From positions 5,027,334 to 5,091,333 of the forward strand of contig NZ_CP051206.1 of the NCBI RefSeq assembly GCF_012516395.1: a stretch of 64,000 bases of DNA, written 5' to 3'. The first letter of the stretch is position 1, and each line of letters starts with the position of its first letter. The notes beneath the pieces are model-generated. The model saw nothing but the letters and a program-made list of their open reading frames with translations. It was not told where the DNA came from and ran no database searches. The DNA comes from Dolichospermum flos-aquae CCAP 1403/13F (GTDB lineage Bacteria; Cyanobacteriota; Cyanobacteriia; Cyanobacteriales; Nostocaceae). A program made the translations under genes and the position numbers. Of the stretch, positions 29,681 to 38,047 are shown in pieces.

Positions 29681-32179
29681 CTAAGGGAGAAGGTAGACCT
29701 TGAGAATAAGCAAGGAACTGTTCGGTTGTAACTGGTCTAAAAACCACAACCGCTGTTGGGCATAAGACAAGGGTAATTCTGCATTCTCGTCCCTTGGTAA
29801 AATGGGTGGGGAAGTCAGTTCTAACTCTTGTTGCTGCAACCGTTGAATATGTGGAGACAATTGAGCAACTGTCGGTGCAGCAAATAAACTACGCAACGGT
29901 AGTTCTACTTTGAAGCTAGTGCGGATGCGAGAAACCAATTGGGTTGCTAGTAGGGAGTGTCCGCCAAAGGTAAAGAAGTTATCATGAATACCTACTTGCT
30001 CTAGTTTGAGGACTTGTGCCCAAATTAGTGACAGGATTTCTTCGGTGGGAGTGCGTGGAGCTACGTACTGGTCTGTGAGTTCAGCGTGTAAATCTGGTAT
30101 GGGCAAAGCGCGGCGGTCTACTTTGCCATTGGGGGTGAGGGGTAAGGAATCTAAAATGACGAAAGCCTGGGGACCCATGTATTCTGGCAGCTTTTGTGTG
30201 AGGAAGCTACGCAGTTCGCTGACAGTGGCTCTCTGCTCTTTTTGCGACACAATGTAGGCAACTAAGCGCTTGTCCCCAGGAATGTCTTCACGGACAATCA
30301 CGCAAGATGCTTGCACATGGGGATATTGGCTGAGGACTGTTTCGATTTCGCCCAACTCGATGCGGAATCCCCGGATTTTTACTTGATTATCGCTGCGACC
30401 CAAGTATTCGATATTGCCATCTGGCAAATAACGGGCTAAGTCCCCGGTTTTGTAGAGACGGGAATTAGGGTAGGTGCTAAAGGGATTGGCGATAAATTTT
30501 TCTTGTGTTAACTCTGGTCGGTTGAGGTAGCCGCGTGCTAATCCGACTCCACCTATATGCAATTCTCCTGGTACACCTACTGGTACTGGTTGTAAATTTT
30601 CGTCAAGGATATAAAGTTGGGTATTGGCAATGGGACGACCAATGGGAGGCAGCAGCGGCCAAGTTTCCACGGAATTAGTCAGAGTAAAACTGGTGACGAC
30701 ATGACTTTCCGATGGTCCATAATGATTGTGCAAAGTACAATCAGTTAACTGGCTCAACCATTGAGAAATGGCAGGAGTAATCTGCAACTGTTCCCCCGCA
30801 GTGATGATTTGGCGCAGATTACTAATAACTAATTCCCGCTCAATAGCCACCTCGGCTAGTTGCTGTAAACCAACAAAGGGAAGAAACAGTCTCTCAACAG
30901 CTTGTTCTTGGAGTAAACCTAACACAGCCAATGGTTCTCGGCGCAATTGCTCTCCAATCAACAGCAATGTCCCCCCAGAACACCAGGTTGAGAAGATTTC
31001 TTGGAAGGAAACATCAAAGCTAATCGGCGCAAATTGCAGGGTTTTTGCCCCACTAGAAATTGTGACATTTTGCCGTTGCCACAGGAGCAGATTGCAAAGA
31101 GCAAGCTGATTCATGGCCACACCTTTTGGTTGACCTGTAGAACCAGATGTGTAAATCACATAACCCAAGTTATGTCCTTGCACCTCAGAGATGAGATTCT
31201 CTGGACTCAACTGAGAAATTAGTTGCCATGCGGTATCTAAGCAGACAATATTTTCTTGATGGGTTTGTAATTTTTCAACTAATTTTTGTTGACTTAGTAA
31301 TACCGAAACTTGAGCATCTTCTAGCATGAAAGTCAGACGCTCTTGTGGATATTCAGGGTCAATTGGTACATAGGCTCCACCCGCTTTGAGAATGCCTAGT
31401 AGTCCCACTACCATCTCTAAAGAACGCTCTACACAAATCCCCACCAGCACATCCGCACCCACACCATGAGAGCGTAAGTAATGCGCTAATTGATTAGCCT
31501 GACAATTCAACTGACTATAGGTAAGTTGTTGATTTTCAAACACCACCGCCACTGCATCCGGGGTCAGATCAACCTGCGACTCAAATAACTGATGGATACA
31601 TTTATCCTGGGGATCATCCACCTGAGTATCATTCCACTCCAGCAAAATCTCCCGCCGCTGCTGCTCAGATAACAAAGGCAGGTAAGCAATACACTGGTCA
31701 GGTTCCGTGAGAATACCTTGCAGAAAAACAGTAAACTGCTCTTGCATTCTGGCAATACTGTCATCATTCAATACATCGGTGTTATAGAACCAACAACATT
31801 TCTTCCCATCTGAGGAAATTATGAAAGTTAGATCACTTCCCAACGGACTTTGGTAGTCCTCTAGTTTTTCCACACGCTCTACAACCACTGGGAAAAACTG
31901 CTCACTACCCCGATCGGACAACGAACGAAGAGATGGATACCTAGTCACCACATCCCGGACATAAGTTAGGGGAAGTTGGGTAAATTCGAACTGTTTTTTT
32001 AAAGCCGCAAAACTTTGCTCGTAATCTATATTTACCCGATAAGGAACAACTGACGCAAACAAGCTTTCGAGTCCGACCAACTGTCGTTGTAATTCAATAT
32101 CTTTAAATCCGATATCAAAACATCCGCTGCCACCAATTCGAGCCAGATAAGTAATAAAAGCAGCTGCGAGAAAATCACT
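29681..32179 (-). pseudogene. First NRPS gene, front part: C-like(end)-A(Pro)-T-C(start)
   Basis: Coding resumes immediately after an in-frame TGA (32180-32182): AAAFITYLARIGGSG is clearly condensation-like sequence in the same frame. The following A domain has pocket D-V-Q-F-I-A-H-V-V, a proline code, then T (DNFFTFGGHSLLATQ) and the first 25 residues of a C domain (LPLSYAQQRLWFLDQLQ). That C domain then loses about 400 bp and its frame. Proline as first residue with formyltransferase upstream matches a formyl-Pro starter. Confidence 0.85.
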
Positions 32180-33331
32180 TCAGTGCCATTGGGGATGGCG
32201 TTGTAACCATAAGGTAATTGCCTCATCGGGTACAAACATCCTGGCTCTGGCATACTGTGGTTCTTTCAGGTGTAATGATGCTGTCTGCTTTGCCTCAGGA
32301 ACAGTGATGGACTCTAAGGTTCCTAGCCTTTCTACCCAAAAAGCTTCATGCTTAACAATTGACTGATCAAACTTCTCAATCTGCTTGACCTGATTAGGCT
32401 CAAGATCACAAAACTGATACCCGACTTGCAAGCCAAATTTCTCCACCAGATATGAAATTGATAGTGCTTGACTATTAATAGCCAGTACCTGACGTAGTGC
32501 AATATCATAACTTGCTGTAGAAACTGTGATATAAGTAGGTTCAATGTTTGTGATCGTTCCCGGAGGGTAGTTGGACAAGTTACCCTGAACCTCAAGCTTA
32601 GAGACTATAAACAAATTGCTGTCTATAGCCAATTTAGTCCGACCTAATGGATTGGGATAAGAACCAAAATCTAAAGCCCTAATCAGGGCGTCTAACTCAT
32701 AAGCACAACGCTTCCATGAGATGATTCCGCCTGCCCTCAGCCTTTTGAAGCGGGAAAAATAGGTGCGCTCATTCAGGTTTACTTTGGTTGCTACAAATGT
32801 ACCAGAGGATAGCTCATCAACTATTTGAGCAAATGCATTAATAGCAGCTTCATAGCATTTCCCATTCAGAGTCAAAGCTGTCTCGTCATCAGCAATATCG
32901 ATAATTACCTGCTTCAGGATATCGCCCGCATCAACCATAGCGGCCATTATATGCCACGTCACCCCATGAGTCTTCTCCTGATTCATCAACGCCCAGGAAG
33001 TGGCATTGACTCCTGCATATCTTGGTAGGGGGGCATCATGATAGTTGATCGCAAATTGGCGTGGTAACTCTAGAATTTCCTGGGGTAAAACATACCTATT
33101 GACAATACTGAACAGGTAATCAAAAGGCTGCTGGCTTAAAAATTCTCCGAGATGATCTGTTGGCTTAATATAAGGTATGTTTTTCCCCTCAGCCCAGTTA
33201 ATTATCGATGCATCTGCGGAGATAATGCCGTAAATTACGTGACCTTGATTGATCAGTATTTCAGCACATTGAATCGGTAAAGTTCCCTCGCCAATAATAA
33301 AGCAATTAAATTTATTTTGATGATTAGCCAT
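32180..33331 (-). CDS. NRPS starter formyltransferase domain, truncated by an in-frame stop
   Basis: 383 residues. The N-terminal part is a methionyl-tRNA formyltransferase-like fold with FAINYHDAPLPRYAGVNATSWALMN, containing the catalytic Asn-His region. In such enzymes it uses 10-formyl-tetrahydrofolate to formylate the amino group of the starter on its carrier protein (as in LgrA and anabaenopeptilide synthetase). Residues 300-383 are the start of a condensation-like domain and end at TGA in ...QRHPQWH, after which homologous sequence continues in frame. A TGG-to-TGA change would explain this. It could still yield a free formyltransferase, but the fused enzyme is lost. Confidence 0.82.
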   Translation of the reverse strand: MANHQNKFNCFIIGEGTLPIQCAEILINQGHVIYGIISADASIINWAEGKNIPYIKPTDHLGEFLSQQPFDYLFSIVNRYVLPQEILELPRQFAINYHDAPLPRYAGVNATSWALMNQEKTHGVTWHIMAAMVDAGDILKQVIIDIADDETALTLNGKCYEAAINAFAQIVDELSSGTFVATKVNLNERTYFSRFKRLRAGGIISWKRCAYELDALIRALDFGSYPNPLGRTKLAIDSNLFIVSKLEVQGNLSNYPPGTITNIEPTYITVSTASYDIALRQVLAINSQALSISYLVEKFGLQVGYQFCDLEPNQVKQIEKFDQSIVKHEAFWVERLGTLESITVPEAKQTASLHLKEPQYARARMFVPDEAITLWLQRHPQWH

Positions 33332-33434
33332 AATAGCGAGTTTTTTAACTATTTTGTCTATTTTAGTTATTTAAAATGCTTACGTATGAGTTCAACAACT
33401 GATTACCGTATAAGAATTTTCCCTCATTTGTCAA

Positions 33435-33491
33435 TGCGTAAGTTATAAATATATTTTGTTCAATTTATGACTCACTCTTAGAACTTACGCA
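33435..33491. repeat. 57-bp segment with perfect 10-bp inverted ends
   Basis: TGCGTAAGTT on the left and AACTTACGCA on the right in an otherwise gene-free 710-bp stretch. It may be an internally deleted insertion-sequence end pair. No target duplication is evident. Confidence 0.45.
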
Positions 33492-33642
33492 AGTGTCACA
33501 CCAAAAATCTATTGTAGGGTGCATCAGATATCAACAATCTGTTTATTTGCTAGATTTTTGCGGTTTAATGCACCTTACAAGAAAGACTGGGAAGTTTGAA
33601 AGTCCCTGAGTAAGCATTGCGTAGCAATGCCTGACTTGCTTT

Positions 33643-33659
33643 AGACCGGGGAGTGTCAA
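33643..33659 (+). repeat. IS605-type right-end scrap
   Basis: AGACCGGGGAGTGTCAA repeats the end of the relic at 6380-6396, but its left hairpin arm is gone. It is followed at about 33671 by GGGTGCGGAATGTGGGATA, also found at about 8111. The rest of 33332-34041 shows no gene; a promoter for the LamG-patatin gene is presumably within it. Confidence 0.5.
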
Positions 33660-34041
33660 CAATGTGACAGTTAGGGTGCGGAATGTGGGATATAAAGATG
33701 CACCGTTAGATAGATAAGCATAAGTCTTACCTGCTATCTATTGCATTTTTTTGATAAAGCTGAGATTATTTAAAAGTCTAGGTTAAGTGCGTTGGAGTTA
33801 AAAATATATGGGACTCCTATGGGATTTTGGCACAAAACTACCATAGCATTGGGATCAGTGTACAAGTCTTATAGGAAAGAATGATCAGTCAGCATTTAGA
33901 AACTACGACACTTGTAGTGTGAGTATTGCAGCAACAGTCAATATATTTACCAACAAGCTATATTGCCTGATAGATAAAAATAAATTATGTATATAGTTCG
34001 TTGATTAATTACAAATTATATGATTTGGAGATGAAAATGTT

Positions 34042-35409
34042 GTGACAAATCAAGTAAATACCCAATCAGTTCTGACATTTGATGGTCAAGATGACTACAT
34101 AAATTTTGGCAAAAATGATATTGGTGGTGTGTTTGCTCAGGGGAGTTCAGCCTTTACGATTTCCGGATGGGTGAATCCGCATCAACTCACCAATAAAGCA
34201 ACTACATACGGGGCACACAATGTATTTTTTGCCCGTTCTTCAGACCGATGCAGTGATAATTTTGAATTTGGCATCAGTGAAGAAGGTAATTTAGATGTAT
34301 ACATTGATGAAAATATTGACAATGTTATTAAAACCTTTGGCAATGGAGAATTAACCATCGGACAATGGCACTTCTTTGCCATTGTTTTTAATGGCGGTCA
34401 ACTGACTATATATCTTGATGACCATGAATATACTGGGTCTTTGACAGGTTCTTCTTTGAACAAAGCAACTAGTCCTATAACCATGGGGGCGACTTTACAC
34501 AATAATGTATACTTTACAGGACAGTTGGCAAATATTAGCGTCTGGAATTATCCCTGCACTCAAGACCAAATCCAAACGCATCGCTCTAGTCCTCTAGTTG
34601 GAAATGAACCAGGATTAGTAGCCTACTGGAGATTAAACGAAGGAGAAGGAACAACTGTCCAAGACCAGAGTGGAAATACCCATAATGGAACCTTGTATGG
34701 TGATCCCAGTTGGAATTTAGCACAAGTTCTATTTGCGATCGCACAATCATCCAGCGAGGGACACAGACCAAGTAGTTCACCTGCAGAGATAGCCGAAATC
34801 GCCCAAACTACCGAATACCCAATCCCAGACAATATTCAACAACAGGAACAAGCGCAAACACCCTCTCAAGAGGAATCGAAACAAACTATGAATAATACAG
34901 CAAATCCCAAATATAAAATACTTGCTATTGATGGCGGTGGTATTCGGGGTATTATCCCCGCAATCATCTTGACTGAAATTGAAAAGCGGACACAAAAACA
35001 GATTTTTAGTTTGTTCGATTTAATTGCAGGTAGTTCCAGCGGAGGAATTCTCGCACTCGGACTAACTAAACCGCGATTAGATTTAGCAGGATCTGATAGC
35101 CCACCCGTCGCCCAATACAGTGCTGAAGAACTTCTGCAAATATATTTGGAATATGGGGCTGAGATATTTTACGAGCCATTCTGGGAACAATTACTCGGAC
35201 AGCTAGAGGATATATTCGTTCAACCAAAATATTCTTCAGAGGGGAGAGAAGAAATTATCAAGCAATATTTTGGCGACAGCCCTTTAGAAAATAATCTCAA
35301 AGAAGTTTTCGTAACGAGCTACGATATCGAGCAGCGAATTCCCATATTCTTTACTAATAAGCTCGAAAAACAACAGACTAAATCGAAAAAGTTTCGCAAG
35401 TTAGCATAA
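34042..35409 (+). CDS. LamG-domain/patatin-like phospholipase, C-terminally truncated
   Basis: 455 residues from a GTG with GGAGATG upstream. Residues 1-230 are a concanavalin-like LamG jelly-roll (LTFDGQDDYINFG, then WHFFAIVFNGGQLTIYLDD, then GLVAYWRLNEGEG). After a Ser/Gln-rich linker, residues about 285-455 are the N-terminal half of a patatin lipase: oxyanion loop DGGGIRG and nucleophile elbow GSSSGG. The frame ends at KSKKFRKLA. The second half of the patatin fold, with the catalytic Asp (DGG/DGA), is missing, so the Ser-Asp dyad is incomplete. There is no signal peptide. Probably a recent truncation; LamG fused to patatin is itself uncommon. Confidence 0.75.
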   Translation: MTNQVNTQSVLTFDGQDDYINFGKNDIGGVFAQGSSAFTISGWVNPHQLTNKATTYGAHNVFFARSSDRCSDNFEFGISEEGNLDVYIDENIDNVIKTFGNGELTIGQWHFFAIVFNGGQLTIYLDDHEYTGSLTGSSLNKATSPITMGATLHNNVYFTGQLANISVWNYPCTQDQIQTHRSSPLVGNEPGLVAYWRLNEGEGTTVQDQSGNTHNGTLYGDPSWNLAQVLFAIAQSSSEGHRPSSSPAEIAEIAQTTEYPIPDNIQQQEQAQTPSQEESKQTMNNTANPKYKILAIDGGGIRGIIPAIILTEIEKRTQKQIFSLFDLIAGSSSGGILALGLTKPRLDLAGSDSPPVAQYSAEELLQIYLEYGAEIFYEPFWEQLLGQLEDIFVQPKYSSEGREEIIKQYFGDSPLENNLKEVFVTSYDIEQRIPIFFTNKLEKQQTKSKKFRKLA

Positions 35410-35414
35410 TTCTC

Positions 35415-35753
35415 GTGGTTTTAGCAGTTTCATCAGCAGGTAGTAATGCTGCTATTGTTGCTACCCTCACATCTGTGGGAAGACCGTTTGGTATCCTCGG
35501 AGGTATAGGTCTGCTTGGTCTGACAACAGTTGTAGGGGATACTGTAGCAGGCTATGGAATTGAAGCTATTCTCAAGGCTATATATACAGAACGTAGCAAA
35601 ACCGAATCAGTCAGATTTCTGCTCAAAGAAATTAAAGATTTGCCCATTTCAGACGACCTAAAACTCAAACTGAAAAATCACCTCAGTCCCGAAGCCAATA
35701 CTTCTGCTGAAGCACCAGCAGAACCAAGGGAAGTGGAAATTGTCGAGGAATAA
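35415..35753 (+). CDS. Small hypothetical protein, possible remnant
   Basis: 112 residues from GTG, 5 nt after the truncated patatin stop and without a ribosome site. It has a Gly-rich hydrophobic segment (about residues 20-50), then a charged helix and an acidic Glu/Pro/Ala tail (SAEAPAEPREVEIVEE). I do not recognise it. Its abrupt, unsupported start right at the patatin breakpoint suggests the 3' part of a gene fused there by deletion. Confidence 0.4.
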   Translation: MVLAVSSAGSNAAIVATLTSVGRPFGILGGIGLLGLTTVVGDTVAGYGIEAILKAIYTERSKTESVRFLLKEIKDLPISDDLKLKLKNHLSPEANTSAEAPAEPREVEIVEE

Positions 35754-35778
35754 TTTCTGGATTTACCCATCTGTCACA

Positions 35779-35804
35779 GTCAGTAACTCAGCCCTAAAGG
35801 GACT
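35779..35804 (+). repeat. Dispersed repeat (GTCAGTAAC.CAGCCCTAAAGGGACT), copy 2
   Basis: Counterpart of 8893-8920 in opposite orientation. The surrounding 35754-36279 gap otherwise holds only a solo transposon end (35991-36007) and no convincing gene. Confidence 0.6.
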
Positions 35805-35990
35805 GAACTTGCAAGAAAAGCAGAAACTTACACAAATATAGTTCTGTTTCCCTTTTTCACGACCATTTTTATTAATTCATATTGGGCGTGAGTCAAGTGG
35901 TAGGGTATGCTTTACTCATGTTACTCTCTTTTGTGCTGTGTTCTTTCTATTCACAACTTACACTGGGAGAGCTTTTTTACTCACTCACCG

Positions 35991-36007
35991 ACTTTTCAAA
36001 CACCCTC
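35991..36007 (-). repeat. Solo terminal repeat of the GAGG.TGTTTGAAAAGT MITE family
   Basis: ACTTTTCAAACACCCTC is the right terminus of the elements at 7441-7609 and 53229-53391. I found no opposite end nearby, so this is a relic. Confidence 0.6.
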
Positions 36008-36279
36008 TTAAATTGTTGGGCATTTTGGCTCTACGTTTGGAGAAGAATGTTTGCTAAAAGACTTGTTTTTTAGTAAAAACTATGGAATACTCCTAATATA
36101 ATACGCTAATCCGACCAATAAACCGTAGTTAATTTAAAGCCCTGGTAGTTTACCAGTCGAAAATGTAAATCGTAGGAGTGAAATTGCTTCACTTCTATCT
36201 TTGGCTGTCATTTAACTTGCAATTTTTGCAATTAACTAAAAATTCAAACAAATCCCAATCAAGGAAAGGAAAGTATTTT

Positions 36280-36951
36280 ATGAGCAACATCCAACTTTAT
36301 TTCGCTAAAGCCTCTACTTTCTCCCAAAGAACCCGTGTGGTGTTGCTGGAAAAAGGAATTGATTTTACACCCATTGAAATTGATTTACAGAATAAATCAG
36401 AAGCTTTTACCCAAGTTTCTCGTTACGGTAAAGTTCCAGCGATTAAGCACGGAGATATAGAACTATACGAGTCTACAATTATCAATGAATATTTAGAAGA
36501 AGTATTCCCAGAACCCGCTTTATTACCTCATGATCCTGCTAAAAAAGCAGTTGCTAGGATTTGGATTGACTATGCTAATACTCGTTTAGTCCCAGCCTTT
36601 GGTAAATTGCTGCGTGGTAAAGATACACAGGAACAGGAACAGGGACGAAGAGAGTTTTTAGAATCTCTTTTGTATATTGAAGAAGAAGGATTAGGTAAGC
36701 TGTCTGGTAATGCTCCTTACTGGTTAGGGGAAAATTTGAGTTTAGTGGATATTAGCTTCTATCCTTGGTTTGAAAGATTACCAGTTTTAGAAAAGTTCCG
36801 TAATTTTACACTGCCAACAGAAACACCCAAATTGCAGCAATGGTGGGAAAATTTGCGCCAACGTGAATCCATTCAACAAGTTGCTAATCCTACAGAATTC
36901 TATGTAGAGAGATTTGCTAAAATTCTCGGTTTAACAGTCCCAACGGCGTAA
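36280..36951 (+). CDS. Glutathione S-transferase family protein
   Basis: 223 residues from the ATG at 36280, which has an AAGGAAAGG ribosome site; a longer frame from 36178 lacks one. The N-terminal thioredoxin fold has [20 protein letters not shown] with a Ser near the usual catalytic position, then [20 protein letters not shown], the cis-Pro and glutathione-binding ES motif. The all-helical C-terminal domain follows. The gene abuts the formylglycine-generating enzyme with a 1-nt gap, so the two are translationally close and likely co-expressed with the sulfatase. The substrate is unknown. Confidence 0.85.
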   Translation: MSNIQLYFAKASTFSQRTRVVLLEKGIDFTPIEIDLQNKSEAFTQVSRYGKVPAIKHGDIELYESTIINEYLEEVFPEPALLPHDPAKKAVARIWIDYANTRLVPAFGKLLRGKDTQEQEQGRREFLESLLYIEEEGLGKLSGNAPYWLGENLSLVDISFYPWFERLPVLEKFRNFTLPTETPKLQQWWENLRQRESIQQVANPTEFYVERFAKILGLTVPTA

Positions 36952-36952
36952 A

Positions 36953-37915
36953 ATGCGGTTTCTAATATTACTGCTGATTCAGGTAGTTGCACTCATATCA
37001 CTATTTACCAATTCACCAGCATTAGCAGATACCATTAATCCCTGTTCTCCAGGAATGATATTGATTTCTGGAGGTACATTCAAAATGGGAGCAGATGATT
37101 CTGGTTTTGAGGAAGAGCGAACAGGAGAAAACGTCACAGTTAGCTCCTTCTGCATTGATAAATATGAGGTGACAAACGCCCAATTTGCAGAGTTTGTCAA
37201 AGCCACAAACTATGTAACAGTTGCAGAACGCCCTTTATCAAAAGAACAGTTTCCCGACTTACCCGACGAGCAGAGATTACCAGGTTCACTGGTATTTCAA
37301 ATGCCAAAACAAGGCATTAAACAAGTTCAAATTCTCAGTTGGTGGCATTGGACTCCTGGTGCTAATTGGCAGCATCCCTTTGGCAGTGATAGCAGCATTA
37401 CAGAGAAAGAAAATTATCCAGTTGTACATATTGCCTACGAAGATGCTCTAGCCTACGCCCAATGGGTAGAAAAATTACTACCAACAGAAGCACAGTGGGA
37501 ATACGCCGCTCGTGGTGGATTGGATAGGGCAACTTATACCTGGGGAAATCAGTATTCAGCTAAAAAAGCCAATACTTGGCAGGGAATCTTTCCCTTTTTC
37601 AACACCAAAGCCGACGGTTATGTAGGAACTGCAAAAGTAGGCTCTTTTCCAGCCAATGGTTATGGACTTTACGACATGACCGGTAACGTTTGGGAATGGA
37701 CTTCCGACTTGTTCAACGATAGATACCCGACTTCTCAAAGAAGTCGTGTATCTGTTAACCCCACAGAAACTGCCCTGCACGTTATTAAAGGAGGCTCTTA
37801 TCTATGTGCGCCAAACTATTGTAGCCGCTACCGTCCAGCCGCACGAGAATCAGAATCTCCTGATACCGGAACAACCCATATCGGATTTCGCTTGGTAAAG
37901 AACTTACAAGACTAA
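36953..37915 (+). CDS. Formylglycine-generating enzyme (sulfatase-modifying factor), exported
   Basis: 320 residues with a clear signal peptide ending in SPALA at about residue 25. The FGE/SUMF1 fold is evident from MILISGGTFKMGADD, VTNAQFAEFV, LPTEAQWEYAARGG and NVWEWTSDLF. The copper-binding Cys pair is present in GGSYLCAPNYCSRYRPAAR, matching the active site of aerobic FGE. It oxidises the Cys of a sulfatase CxPxR motif to formylglycine. Its client, a CSPTR sulfatase, lies 132 nt downstream and is also exported, so modification in or on the way to the periplasm is implied. Confidence 0.93.
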   Translation: MRFLILLLIQVVALISLFTNSPALADTINPCSPGMILISGGTFKMGADDSGFEEERTGENVTVSSFCIDKYEVTNAQFAEFVKATNYVTVAERPLSKEQFPDLPDEQRLPGSLVFQMPKQGIKQVQILSWWHWTPGANWQHPFGSDSSITEKENYPVVHIAYEDALAYAQWVEKLLPTEAQWEYAARGGLDRATYTWGNQYSAKKANTWQGIFPFFNTKADGYVGTAKVGSFPANGYGLYDMTGNVWEWTSDLFNDRYPTSQRSRVSVNPTETALHVIKGGSYLCAPNYCSRYRPAARESESPDTGTTHIGFRLVKNLQD

Positions 37916-37942
37916 CGCAAAATATCTCTCGAACCCTCTTAT

Positions 37943-37972
37943 CTCCGTGTCCTCTGTGCCTCTGTGGTTCGT
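37943..37972 (+). repeat. Dispersed repeat upstream of the sulfatase gene
   Basis: CCTCTGTGCCTCTGTGGTTC core with flanks. The same sequence in the same orientation occurs downstream of the sulfatase at 40460-40491, so the gene is bracketed by direct repeats. Confidence 0.7.
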
Positions 37973-38047
37973 TAAAAGATTAAGTTTCGCGCAAAGACGC
38001 GAAGGAGCAAAGGCGCAAAGTTTTTAATTTTTATACAAGGTTATTGT

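Larger units (their letters stand above)
23754..29747 (-). pseudogene. First NRPS gene, main body: C(end)-A(Gln)-T-C-A(Thr)-T
   Basis: 1997 residues. Order: C-terminal two thirds of a condensation domain (1-300), A domain with pocket D-A-W-Q-F-G-L-I-D (a glutamine code), T, a complete C domain (MHHIVSDGWS), A domain with pocket D-F-W-N-I-G-M-V-H (a threonine code), and T (DNFFELGGHSLLATQ). Its natural stop overlaps the next gene's start. Its upstream end is a deletion scar at about 29715-29730 that removed the HHxxxDG part of the first C domain. Thr after Gln is the branch point expected for a cyanopeptolin ring. Internal read-through is good, but without an N-terminus it is not a working protein. 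Confidence 0.88.

Noticed and set aside
32032-32253. 73-codon frame bridging the TGA between formyltransferase and C domain, suggesting a programmed frameshift
   Set aside because: Coding similarity stays in the original frame on both sides of the TGA, so a nonsense change is simpler than frameshifting.
34042-35753. LamG-patatin plus small membrane protein as a two-gene antiphage (CBASS-like) system
   Set aside because: No nucleotide cyclase or other sensor is present, the patatin lacks its catalytic Asp half, and the second frame has no ribosome site; truncation explains it better.
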